Origin: Absidia repens
Lineage: Eukaryota > Mucoromycota > Mucoromycetes > Mucorales > Cunninghamellaceae
Reading direction: 5' to 3'
Length of the DNA: 64,000 nucleotides
Assembly: GCA_002105175.1 (NCBI GenBank)
Contig: MCGE01000013.1
Location: 558,001-622,000 of the forward strand
Positions 12,473-23,286 of the stretch are shown piece by piece. The position numbers and the translations under genes are program-made. The first letter of the stretch is position 1, and the number at the start of each line of letters is the position of its first letter. The notes under the pieces are model-generated. The model was given only the letters and a program-made list of their open reading frames with translations. It was not told where the DNA came from and did not search any database.

Positions 12473-15400
12473 TCAGTGACCAGCTTCCAAAGTCTTGACC
12501 ATCAATTCCATCACTGCCTGCGAGGTTGTCGTCAAATCCAAACTAGGGTCATCCATCTTGCCTTGTAGCCATGTTTTCTATTTTACAAAACAAAACAAAA
12601 AAAAAAAAAAATTCGAGTCAATTAATCAATACGTGAATCATGTTAACTGACACCTACCAGCTCATGTCGTAAGAATTTGATTAGAACGGCCGTCCGGGCA
12701 AAGCAATTAAATTTGATCCAATGATCCACAATGACCATTTTTTGATGATGCTACCCAAAATAAAATAAAGTGAGACTCTGTTTTCCGTGATTTTTTTTTT
12801 TTTTTAAAAAAAAGGTTACCTTGATCGTCATATCATTGGCCAATAACAGAACCGCAACGGCATCAATGGACGCAGTTTCCCACAGATAAATACGATCGTT
12901 GTTCATGACGACGGTGTTGTAGACCAAAAATGGGGATGACAGCTGGTTTTCCTTTTTGAAAAGGCATGATGATGGATGGATGGTACGGTGAAGCATATCA
13001 TGTTGCACAAAGGAACGGGTGTCGGGATGGTACAGGGCCACTTTCGGGTAAAGACCTGCGGTGATGGCGGCATTAATCATGGGGATGGATGTGCCATATT
13101 GGTTGTACACGGAAGGAATCTGACAGAGTCGTAAACGATGGTGAAGGCTATATTTCTGATCCAGTCCTTCTCCCCTAACATCATTGTGCTTGACAAATCC
13201 AATACTGACCAAAAGCTCCAAGTACTGTTTCTTCATTTCCTCGATGGTTTCCAGATTTTTGTGGCTGAGATAATGTCGTTTGCAAAATTGGTGCATCTTC
13301 CGTTGCCATCCCCCTCCTGAACCACGTACCCGAATCAGTTCTTCACGCCACACAGAGTATGCCTTGTACACGGATAAAAAGTCAGAATCATCTATTAAAA
13401 AGGTAAAGGGTGAAGGAGGTTAAAAAAAAAGAAGGTGATACATACATATATGCACACATACTCATACTCATGCACATACACAACTTACCTTGTTTGAATT
13501 GTTCCCTTGCCTTGTCAGCTTCATCTTCATTGCCAAACGGACGCACAAATGGGGACTTGAATGATAGCGCGGCTGCAATAGTCAGAATCGGATCCAGGCA
13601 TCGGAAAATGGCGCCAAACAGAATCATCTTGCCGATATGGACATCAACTGGCAAATGCGACAAATGGGCACCCAACGGTGTCAATTCCTGAGACTCATCG
13701 TCCGCCAACGCTTGTACTTGCTGCAATGTCTCGATAGCATTCTTGACCATTTTAGAAGAGGGAGCATCCAACGCCGAGCCCAGGACTTGTTCAATCGATC
13801 CGCCCAGATTGCATACTTTGATACGAAGGCATAGTTCTTCCAGTGGGAGACGCAGAATTTCCGGTGTTTCATAATTAGCCAGCTATAGTCAACCACATCG
13901 AAGAAAAAAAAAAAGAAGTCAATATATACATATTATAGCTATTCCTTCTGTCTATCACTGCAGAATACTTACAGATTCGTATTTGTCTTTGGTGAATAAA
14001 TGATAGCATAAGCCTTCTTGGACACGTCCCGCACGGCCTTTGCGTTGATTGACATTGGCCTTGGCTACATACATCTGTCGTAATCGAGTCATTCGTTTTT
14101 CTTGATCATAACTACAGGAAGATAGGAGCAGAAAAAAAAAAAGTCGGTGAACATGAGTTTAGAATTACCAATCCTGTGTTCTCTCTCTGTTCTTTTTTTT
14201 TATTTTATTTTTATTTTACCTGACAATCTTTGCCATGCCAGTATCAATGACAATGGTTACATCACTAATGGTAATCCCTGTTTCCGCAATATTGGTAGCA
14301 AACACAATTTTCCTGATGCCCTTGGGCGGCACGTCAAACGCTTTTTCTTGATGTTCCGAAGATAACGTCGAATGTAACGCAATCAGCAATGTTTTCGTAG
14401 GATCCCCAAGCACACTATGAGCTGATACCATATCGTACAGTTTCCGAATTTCAGGCATCCCAGGTAAAAATATCAGAATAGCACCTGTGGTGGGAATAGT
14501 TTCGTCATCATTGTTGCCCTTGGTGATGTGTTCCAAGAGATTGATCATCAGGTCGTAATTGATTTTGTTTTCATCCATCCGTTTGATCATTTTGCGTGTT
14601 TGTCGGCTGTATTCAATGCCACCATCCGCCACAATGTCTTCGTTATCATCGCCGTCCTGTTGCTCTAATATGGTTAATTTGGATTGTTGTTGCTGTGTTG
14701 AAGGGTGGTAGATATCGTCAGAGTCCGAGTCTTCATCAAAGATTTCATAATGTACCCGTTTCGATGAGCCATGTTGTCCAGATACATTGATATTGCCTTG
14801 ATCTGTTAAAATAAATGAAGATAGGGATATCGCGATCAATCATTTGTGTGTGGTTCTTTGTTTCGCTTTGCTTTTTCGCCTTTTGCTTACTTGTTTGGGT
14901 CCTAGCTTTCTTAACCGCATAATAAGAATCTTCTTCTAAAACATAGCCTATAGATATAGAAAGCTGCGTCAATTAAAAAGTTCTTTGCATATTAAAGGCT
15001 CTCTGTATTGTATTTACCTGTTGTTTCCACTATGTCTTCAAGGTATTGTACATTGACAGGATAAGTCCGGCCAGGCACAGACATAATGGGACAGTTTCTA
15101 AAATAGTCAGAGAAACGTTCAGCATTGACAGTGGCACTCATCAAAATGACACTACAAGTCAAAAAAAAAAAGAATAAGCAAGTGTTTCAGTTGAATCATA
15201 TTATCGTCTTTCAATTTACCGCAAGTCCGACCGAACTCGGCATATCCGTTGAAGCACAACCAACAGGAAATCACTATCAATCGAGCGTTCATGTACCTCA
15301 TCAACAATCACGTGAGAAATCCCTTCCAACAATGGATCGCTTTCTAATCGACGCAACAAAATACCCTATTGTGAACATAATGTTACAAGTGTTGATCAAA

Positions 15401-18400
15401 TCGTAAGTATGCGTGTGTGCGAAGGATTAGGTTTTTATAGAGTATCTTACCGTGGTACAAAACATCAAGACGTTTTCATCCGATACCTTGCTTTCCAGTC
15501 GAATTTGATAACCAACCATCGCATCCTTGGTACCAATAGCTTTGGGTCGGTCGGTCATTTCGTACGATACTCGTTGAGCAATGGACATGGCTGAAATACG
15601 TCTAGGCTATGTTGTGTAAAATATCAAAAGTAAGAGGAAAGTAGGAGGGTTTTGTTGCTGTCGGTTGTAATGGAGGGTACGTTTACCTGAGTACAAATAA
15701 CACTGCCATAAGGAGTTCCAGGACGAAGGAGATGCTCGGCAAGGAATTGAGGCACTTGAGTACTTTTCCCGCTAAATATCAATGTAAAAACAAATAGGAA
15801 ATCAGTATTTGCACATTAAAATTAGTACTAATAAACGCTTACCAACCGGTTTCGCCGGATATAATAACGACTTGATGAGCTTGGACCAACTGAAGAATTT
15901 CTTGGCGATAATCAGCAATGGGCAGTTCTTCCCGTTTCAGCTATAAAAGAATAAAGCTCGTGTTACGTCCCTTCTCCCGCACAAAAATCATTTGAGTGTT
16001 ATTTGCATTTATTTACCTTCATTTGCAAGTATGCCTTGGTTGCCAGACGTTGATTAAAATGCTGCTGCACCTTGCCAAACAATACTTGTTTTCGCTTCTT
16101 CCATCCAGGACCGCCATGAGGACCTTTTTCATATGATAGATCGAGGTCAGAGCTAAAGGCGTCTATATTGGTGAGAGGCTACCAAAAAATAATGTAAAAA
16201 ATAGACGATGAATACGTATGTTTCCCTTCAATAGTTTGCGGTGAGTTTGGCCAATTTTTTTTTTTACTTTGGGTGCTTTCGGGCTGGTATCAAAAGAATC
16301 ATTCAATGTATCTAGGATAAATTGTACACGTTGGCGATCGGCGGCAATACGTGGTGCTTCATCTTCTTCAAACTACGCATATAAATTTATAGAAAAAAAT
16401 ATATAAGCTGGGTGAATTCTTTGTTTCCTCTTCCCTGTCCAAAACTTACTTTTTTCTGTTTCCATTCAGTCCACAGATCCTTAAAGGGTGTCGCCATGAT
16501 TTGATAAATAGAAGATTGCGGATCCAGTTGGAAGAGTGCAGCCGCCTAATTGTTGAATATTGGTCAGATATATAGATAGTCAATATGATTGGATTATGGG
16601 GAGTTGTTGTTACTTACAGCTACCAATTGTTCAGCATCCACGGGTTTGTCAGTCGCTAATCCATCGGGTAAATGGACCACCAATCCAGGTTCGGAGGCAT
16701 GCTTTTTGAACAAGGAGACCGATGCTTGCCATGTGGACGCAGCTTTGTTGAGTCGTGAGTAACGGCACTTTACAAAGCCACGCGAGTTTGATTGGTCTTC
16801 CAATATTTGTTTGGGAGTGCGACCTTTCCATGAAGCAGGAAGACGGACATCCACCAACCTCCATTCTTTTGCTGCTGTTACTGCTGTTGTTGTTGCTGCT
16901 GCTGCTGTTTCGCCTTCTACCTCCATGCTATCCATGAATCCAAACATCCCGCCTTCTTCTTCTTCTTCGTCATCATTGTTGGTGCTGCTGTCCAAAGGAT
17001 TTGTTGAAGGTTCGTTGGTGATATTTTCATCATCATCAGGGATTGGATCAGATTCTTGTTGTTGTTGTTGTTGGCGGCGTTGATCGGATAAAAGTCGTTG
17101 CTCCGTTATAAAAAAGGCATCTGCTTTGCGCTTGTCAAAATCCCAATCTTGCTCCAATGCTTGTAACGTTTGCTTGAGTTGGTCCATCTTTCGTTTCGCT
17201 TGTTTCATGTCCTTTTCAGAGAGTTCAGGTCCATTTGGTGGTTTCGTTTTCTTCTTTTTCTTTTTGTTCGAGTCTCCATTCACTTGCATTTCCAGCTGTG
17301 TCAATTCCATCTTGGTTTTGGCATATGTTTCGTTGATATCTGCTTCTTCATCCTCATCGTCATCATCGTACTAAGTAATATAAAACTTAGCATATAAGTA
17401 TACCTTATTGTGCGTGTGTGTGTGTGTGTATATTTGTTAAATGATCCATTCATTCTTACCATATATGCTTCCAAAATCCGTCGTTTATTATCATCATCAG
17501 AGGTACGTAGTGGTTCCTGTGATTGTGGCGATACGGATTGTGACAGTGGTATGGAAGGGGGCACTGGAGCATGTTCATCTTCAGCTTTCCTTGAGTCTAC
17601 TACCTTATTGTTTTTGGTTGCCTATCACGAAAACCAATACATCGTTAATAGTTGAAACGACGAGTCTTTTCCTTATGAATTACTTTTGCTTGTTCCAATG
17701 AGATCTTGACACCTTCTTTTGAAAAATAGGTATCATAATATCCAACAGGCATACGTTCATAAGGCACATTGAGACACAGCTACAGAAATAAAAAAACCAT
17801 GCATCAACATCCTTTATCTACTCATATATATGTATATACAAACAAATTAACTTACCCAGTCCAAATGAGCATCCATATCCGTTGACACTGTTGCATGGAA
17901 TGAGTCTTGAATATCCATAGGATCAAACCCTAACTTCGTCAAGGCTAAATACGCCACATCCATTTTCCCAACAACGCGATCTTTTTCGGTTTGAGAGGCA
18001 CGTCGTCGGATAGGTCTACAAAAGGCTTCAATATAATATGAATGGTCAGTGAAAAAATTATCAAGAGAAGACGATAAAAAAAAAAAAAAAAAAAAATACC
18101 AAGATGCGATGTTTTTTGCTGATCAGTAATAACATCAAGAATATCTTGTTCCAATTCGCTTTTTAAAGAGAATGACTGTTCCTTGATGTTGAGATCGGAC
18201 ATGATTGTAGATGTCACCGCAGATTGACCAAGTTTTTCAATCGCCACGTTGGATTTGTGTGTGTGCAGGTTTTCGAATCGTTTCACTAGTCTTTCCACAT
18301 CATCAATCTCGGTTGGCTGTTGGCTGTCGTTGGTGGTAGCGGAAGTGGTAGTGGTGGGTTGTGATGTTGTGTTTTGCGTCGCTGGAGAAGGAATATTTGG

Positions 18401-18526
18401 TTGAGGAGGGGTCGCTAATGGTGAAGTCGTTGATTCACTTGAAGTGGAGGTGGTAGTAGATTTCTTTGATGGTAAGGAGGTTGTAGCGTAACCACGCGTA
18501 TTGGTTACCTTTTTCTTTTTTGCCAT
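12473..18526 (-). CDS. DHX29: DEAH/DExH-box RNA helicase, DHX29-like
   Basis: Superfamily 2 ATP-dependent RNA helicase. In animals DHX29 binds the 40S subunit and helps initiation on structured mRNAs. The start is the ATG at 18524-18526 ([12 protein letters not shown]). About 20 exons give roughly 1,500 residues. The N-terminal part is Ser/Thr-rich, then a UBA-like segment ending [21 protein letters not shown], which resembles the ALDWLCL..LP..F signature of DHX29. A charged coiled region and a dsRBD-like segment follow (exon about 17373-16618). Helicase motifs: [16 protein letters not shown] (split by an intron near 15780-15840), DEVHERS near 15290 (motif II is DEVH as in DHX29), LMSAT near 15140, and [12 protein letters not shown] near 14030. 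HA2 and OB-fold regions complete the C-terminus ([15 protein letters not shown]). Stop TGA is at 12473-12475 and the poly(A) signal (TTTATT) near 12362. S. pombe Ucp12 is a possible relative. Exon edges are approximate. Confidence 0.88.
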
Positions 18527-18779
18527 GAGGAAGAATGAATAGAAAAAAAAAAAAAAAAAAAAAAAAAATGGCATAATAAACCAGAAACTTTTTTTGTTCA
18601 AAAAAAGCGAAAATTTGAAATTCAGAAATATGATCTCAAATCACCCTTTCTCGCCTTTTTTTTTTACCTTTTTCTTTTCTACATTACTATCAGAAGTTCG
18701 GGGGTACTAAAAACCAGTTTTCTCTTCTTCAAGTCTACAGTACCAACCACGACTTTACACCACCACGACACTGGTGACA
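18527..18779. promoter_or_regulatory. divergent promoter region
   Basis: A 253-b gap between the starts of the helicase gene (-) and the 18780 gene (+). It contains a sense poly(T) run for the helicase leader (about 18543-18568) and a T/C-rich stretch leading into the plus-strand gene. No specific factor site is claimed. Confidence 0.5.
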
Positions 18780-20084
18780 ATGAATAAACAGAACGCTCAT
18801 CACCCTCCACCCTCCAGTTCCTGGAAATCGCTGCTCAGTCAAGGCTATATGTATGCTTCAAGCTTTGTTTCGTCTTCTTTGGGATTGAACAAAAGATCTG
18901 TCGATCAGGTAAGAATACATTCATCTCCTGCTTTATTTTTTATTTTCTTCACACGTAATGTTGTTGTTTTCTTCATAGGCTCGGCTTACAGATGAACTCG
19001 TGGATGAACATCAATTCAAAAAGCAAAAACGGGACCAACCAACCGCTATCTACTCACGGCTTGTACCTGACGTTGGAGGATCACACCAGCACCAGCACCA
19101 TCTTAACAGCAATAGTGGCAGAAACATTAGCTTCAAGGCCATAGAACGGAGATCACCATCCTTTCGACCAACCATCGAGACGACTACAGCAAACCCTATG
19201 ACCATGGCGGACTCTTCATCGTCGACTATAATAGCCGACCCCCATGAATCTTCTTCTTCTACTCCCTATACCTCGGTAAACAAACCCCCAATGGACAATC
19301 CACACCATTCATTCCATCTGGAGCGCGTGACGGAGTCACTCAAAACCAAGGTAAACTCATTCCCCTCGCCAACAACAGAGAAACTGCATTTTTTGTTGAT
19401 GATTTTCCAAACTTTACTTTTATGTGTGTATTGGTATAGATGGCATATCTAGATTCAAAAGACTCGGTGAGTATACCACGATCAATTAAAACCATTCCAC
19501 CTCGTCAACAAGGATCGACGGTACCGACCTGCAAGCTAGTTATTGAAATCAAAAAAGAACCCTTTGCACTCACTCGAATCAAGCAAGAATCTTCATTGTT
19601 AGCAGTAACACCACGAACAGTAGCGGATGAAATATTAATGCGATCAACATCACCACCTAGAAAAACAAGTAGTGTACACCAAGGTCTTTTGAAATATCGT
19701 AAAGTACTACCGGACCATCCTCCCCAGTCGGGGTTCGCATTAAAGGTAAAAAAAAAAAAAAAAAAAGAAAAAAAACCCCCCCCAGTAAATGATATTGGAT
19801 TCATGTGCTCATCTTTATTTATTTGTTTATTTGAATAGCATGTGGATGGGCAACATAGGAATACGATGGATGTCATTATTCAGCAAATTCCTCAAGTCAA
19901 GTTACGACGGACGGACACCATTCGGTAAGAGTGTATATGCGGGTGCGGGTGTGTATGATATCACGATTTAAGTTACTGATCCGTTATTCTTTCTGGTAGT
20001 GGCCCTGATGGCCAATTGAAGCCCAATCCTTTCTGGAAAGAAATCTATAATAATGGCAAACGAAGAAGCAGACCTCTTCGATGA
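18780..20084 (+). CDS. conserved-looking protein of unknown function, Ser/Thr-rich with two SUMO-type motifs
   Basis: Not recognised. Exons 18780-18908, 18979-19350, 19440-19745, 19839-19924 and 20000-20084 join in frame to 325 residues, which is strong support for a real gene. Residues 1-43 contain a short helix-prone segment (WKSLLSQGYMYASSFVSSSLG). The middle is rich in Ser, Thr, Pro and His. Residues about 195-215 contain IKKEP and IKQES, two close matches to the SUMO consensus (hydrophobic-K-x-E). The end is basic (KRRSRPLR), preceded by GPDGQLKPNPFWKEIY, a compact motif that may bind a partner. Basic clusters (KKQKRD, KRRSRPLR) suggest nuclear localisation. Poly(A) signal is at 20272-20277. 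Confidence 0.7.
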
Positions 20085-20603
20085 AAAACAAAGCAAAACA
20101 AATCACTCTTGATTGGGTGCTGTATATCTTGTAGTTTAACATCTATTTCTATTTCCTTTGTGTATTTCTTTTTTATTATTATTATTCTTTTGTATATATA
20201 GCGATTTGTTCGTTTTTTTTTTTCCTTTTATTACCTAACTAGTATCCCCTCACTATATCGTATTCTCTTTTAATAAATATTATCATACTCTTTATTTCAA
20301 AACTAATTACGGTCTTTTTTTAAGTGCTCCATCAAATTGTGTGTAGTCCTTTTATATTAATGGACCTATCAATTTATATACACATTTTCTCTTTATTTTG
20401 TCTATTGTTTCAATCAAACATGCTTTTTATGTATATAATCTAGTCGGTGGGTAAATCACCATCATCATCAATCAATCAAAATCGAAATACATATTGGCAT
20501 AAAAAAAATATTTTATTTGTAGAAAATATTATAAGTCTAAGTCTCAGAGATTGGTGGGGTAAGGGATATAAAATATGTGAATCTAAATCTAAGCGATGGG
20601 GAT
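20085..20603. other. convergent intergenic region
   Basis: 3' flanks of the 18780 gene (+; AATAAA at 20272) and of the Mpv17-like gene (-; TTTATT at 20512-20517). Nothing else is seen. Confidence 0.6.
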
Positions 20604-21406
20604 CTAAGATTGTTCGGATAAACTAGTAGAAGAGCCGTTGACAATGGTGGTGTTCTTGCGATGCTGAGTAGCGGCAATTGCAGTAGTGTTATTATCCGGT
20701 GACATTGTATGGTGTTGTAATTGTTGGTTAGTAGCTTGATTTAAATAGGACAGATATGAGTTCCATCCAATAGCAAAAGTGGAATTGACAAGAGGTCGAT
20801 ACATCATTGGTACCACACTAAACACAAACAAATTCGCAAACGGCCAAAATCGATAAGCATTGGTCAACCCCTGAACGTAACTCTAGAAAGAGAGATGAAT
20901 ATATAAATACGATGATAATAAAAGTTGCACTTTCTTGTTTCTACTTACAGTTTGGAATTTTTCATGTATTTCATCCATCGATCGACGTTCCAATAATGAG
21001 ATGCCGCCCATAAAGCACCCAAGAATGACGGGAGTGAATAGAACTTGATCCATTGCTGTTCTTGTCAAGGCTGCACCAAACCAATGTTTGACCGTCACCA
21101 CACGATTGATGATACCAAACCATGTCCCTACAACAGGCCCTCCAATACAGGCCCCGTATGTTAACATGCGCAGCGACCTCCAAGGATCATGAGCCTTTCC
21201 TCTCTTTTCAATCACTTGCTGAGTTATCCCATCGCCAATCAATTGCATCGTCCCTATGATTAATGAACAATAAGGTGGGGAAAAGGTGAATATAAAAAGA
21301 GGCTATTATTCATATTTATACTTTTACCTGATTGGATGGCAAAGGTACGAATGGGTCGCTCTGTTAGCTGGGCCTGATACTTTTGTACCAAAAGCTGAAA
21401 CCCCAT
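20604..21406 (-). CDS. SYM1: Mpv17/PMP22 family membrane protein (Sym1-like)
   Basis: Four-helix protein of the mitochondrial inner or peroxisomal membrane, implicated in metabolite or channel function under stress. Exons 21406-21328, 21253-20949 and 20882-20604 sum to 220 residues, a little longer than the usual 170-200. The N-terminus MGFQLLVQKYQAQLTERP fits the family's W..Y...L...P start. Other family marks are GDGITQQVIEKRG, RMLTYGACIGGPVVGTWFG, TRTAMDQVLFTPVIL and the C-terminal FWPFANLFVFSVVPMMYRPLVNSTFAIGWNSYLSYL. After that comes a non-conserved Thr/Asn/Ser tail of about 45 residues. Mitochondrial or peroxisomal location cannot be decided here. Confidence 0.9.
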
Positions 21407-22009
21407 AAGAAAAAGTAGATAAGAGAAAATTATTTACAAAAAAGAAAGGAAGAAAAAAAGACAGTCGGATATTGAAATCCTTAGCAACCAAATTGGTTTC
21501 AGGGGCGAACTGACAAAGAAAGCTGAAATGATCCAATGAGCATTAAGGACACCAACCAATCCTCATGATTCAGCTTGGGTATCACCAGTTTGGCGTGGTT
21601 TGTTTTTTTTTTTTGTGTTTTTTTGGTCATCGTTGTGTTGAGTACGAAAGTGCTGCTTTATTCCGTTGCCATGGCCGATAGTAAAAAACACTGATAAAAA
21701 TAACAACAAATAAAAGTCCTGCATATACTAAGTCATATGTATTTTTTCAACTATTGTATATAGTTCTCCAAGTTTACCAACTTCCAGACACACATTTACC
21801 GGGTTCGGTTCTTTTATCAAAATACATATGCAGAGATCCTTCTGTCATGTCAGCGATATTGGCGCCACTGTTTGGTAACTAAAAGAGAAAGGTCTAATAT
21901 TCTAATATACATAAAAAGGATAGCATATTCATATCCACCACCGTTATTTTTTTTTTCCTAGCTACCAAACCACCCGACAACTATTATTGTGGCGATACAA
22001 CTCTGATCA
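21407..22009. promoter_or_regulatory. divergent intergenic region
   Basis: Separates the Mpv17-like gene (-) from the 22051 gene (+). AT-rich with short T runs; no coding segment is supported. Confidence 0.45.
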
Positions 22010-22132
22010 ATGGCGCGCGATGTGATGTCCTTTACCTTTCACCAACAAGTATGCCAGTCATGGTGCAAATACAAAAAAAAGTATCAAAAAGTTGGCTCAG
22101 AACTATCCTGGCTCAATGCTGTCATGTCTTAG
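22010..22132 (+). other. upstream overlapping ORF, or alternative 5' exon
   Basis: A 40-codon ATG reading frame, +1 relative to the main protein, starts 41 b before the main ATG and stops at TAG 22130-22132, 79 b into it. It is rich in Trp, Lys and Tyr (HQQVCQSWCKYKKKYQKVG), unlike chance AT-rich sequence. It may be a translational control uORF, or the true 5' end may be spliced differently: the sequence before 22133 ends in TCTTAG, an acceptor-like end. Confidence 0.4.
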
Positions 22133-23286
22133 GAAGCGATGATCCACCTGTTCTTCTCATATTCAGTGTGGATCCATTACCCAGCGATATCAAGACCATG
22201 TGTCGCGTATCGGGGTCAGCACCGTACGCCTACGACATGTCTGCCCCTCTTTTTGCACAAAAAATCAGGCTGTTTTGTCCCGATCTCGCCCATCATTATT
22301 TGGCGTCTCAACCATCACCACCATCTATCGTGGCATTATCCTCATTTTTTTCCGACCAATACCCTTCGGCTCTTGCCTCGACCTTCTATTCAAAAAATAC
22401 ATTTTACAACAACCTGTATATTCTTGCGTTTCGGTTTTGCCAACGTATGGCTATTGATCTGGAGCCTGCCCAACATGTCACTGATAAAACTACCACTACC
22501 ACTACCTCCGAATACCTCTTATCACAACAGCAACATCATCACCATCATCACCGCCAACAACGGCGACGATCCAGCGTGTCAATAGAATCCAATCCAGTCA
22601 AACGTCGCCACACCGTCGAAGCTATTCCAGAAAACCTCTCCCGGGCCAATGCAAAAAAACATCATCACCGTGATCAAACGATTCACCGATTTCAATCACC
22701 TGCACCACCACTTGTTTCTCACCGCCCACCATCGACGCCCGTTCCGGTGCCTATCAACAGGAGGATCAGCAATAGTGATAGATCCTCATCACCTTCGACG
22801 AATGTCAACACTGAACAACAGGAAGAGGATGACGATGAGGAAGTGGATCAACTTGAGGACGACGATGAAGAAAGGCAAGTTAATGGAAACGAATGGAACG
22901 AGAAAAGAATTACATCTGTCAAGCAACATGACCAAGATGTGATTATCGATTATTGCCAAGAACAACTAGAACTCAACAAGGACTGGAAGACGATTTATGA
23001 CGAGGGGTACGGCAAGTATTTTGCATATAAGAACAAAGAATCATTGAGAAGATGTATGCAAACATTTATGCCCATGGAAGAGCCCATTGTGACCCGTACC
23101 GACCAGCACAATATGGATGACATTGTCGCCTTTTGTCGTAACCTTTTGGACCAAAATATCGAGTGGGGCGGCATTTATCGAAAGGGCAGAGGCAAATATT
23201 TTGCGTTCCAAAACTCATATGTACTACAGAAAGCTTATCTGAAGCATCTGGAATTACGCAAAAGCCAGAAGGGTGCTCCTCCCTAA
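22051..23286 (+). CDS. unknown protein with two tandem W-x2-IY-x2-GxGKYFA motifs
   Basis: No family recognised. As read, it is a single exon of 411 residues from the ATG at 22051; the 5' end is uncertain. The N-terminal ~140 residues look folded (VLLIFSVDPLPSDIKTMC, FYNNLYILAFRFCQRMAI). A His/Gln/Arg/Pro-rich linker and an acidic stretch (EEDDDEEVDQLEDDDEE) follow. The C-terminus has two copies of one ~36-residue unit: about residues 294-329 (DYCQEQLELNKDWKTIYDEG, then YGKYFAYKN) and about 353-391 (FCRNLLDQNIEWGGIYRKG, then RGKYFAFQN). Both read C-(Q/R)-x2-L-x2-N-x-(D/E)-W-x2-IY-x2-G-x-GKYFA-(Y/F)-x-N. This points to an internally duplicated small domain. AATAAA follows at about 23321, and a dispersed repeat copy lies directly downstream. 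Confidence 0.6.
   Translation: MPVMVQIQKKVSKSWLRTILAQCCHVLGSDDPPVLLIFSVDPLPSDIKTMCRVSGSAPYAYDMSAPLFAQKIRLFCPDLAHHYLASQPSPPSIVALSSFFSDQYPSALASTFYSKNTFYNNLYILAFRFCQRMAIDLEPAQHVTDKTTTTTTSEYLLSQQQHHHHHHRQQRRRSSVSIESNPVKRRHTVEAIPENLSRANAKKHHHRDQTIHRFQSPAPPLVSHRPPSTPVPVPINRRISNSDRSSSPSTNVNTEQQEEDDDEEVDQLEDDDEERQVNGNEWNEKRITSVKQHDQDVIIDYCQEQLELNKDWKTIYDEGYGKYFAYKNKESLRRCMQTFMPMEEPIVTRTDQHNMDDIVAFCRNLLDQNIEWGGIYRKGRGKYFAFQNSYVLQKAYLKHLELRKSQKGAPP
22930..23220 (+). repeat. coding tandem repeat: two ~36-residue units
   Basis: Two diverged in-frame units in the 22051 gene, about 22930-23040 and 23110-23220, sharing C-x3-L-x2-N-x-[DE]-W-x2-IY-x2-GxGKYFA. Divergence at DNA level shows the duplication is old and the protein motif is conserved. 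Confidence 0.75.
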
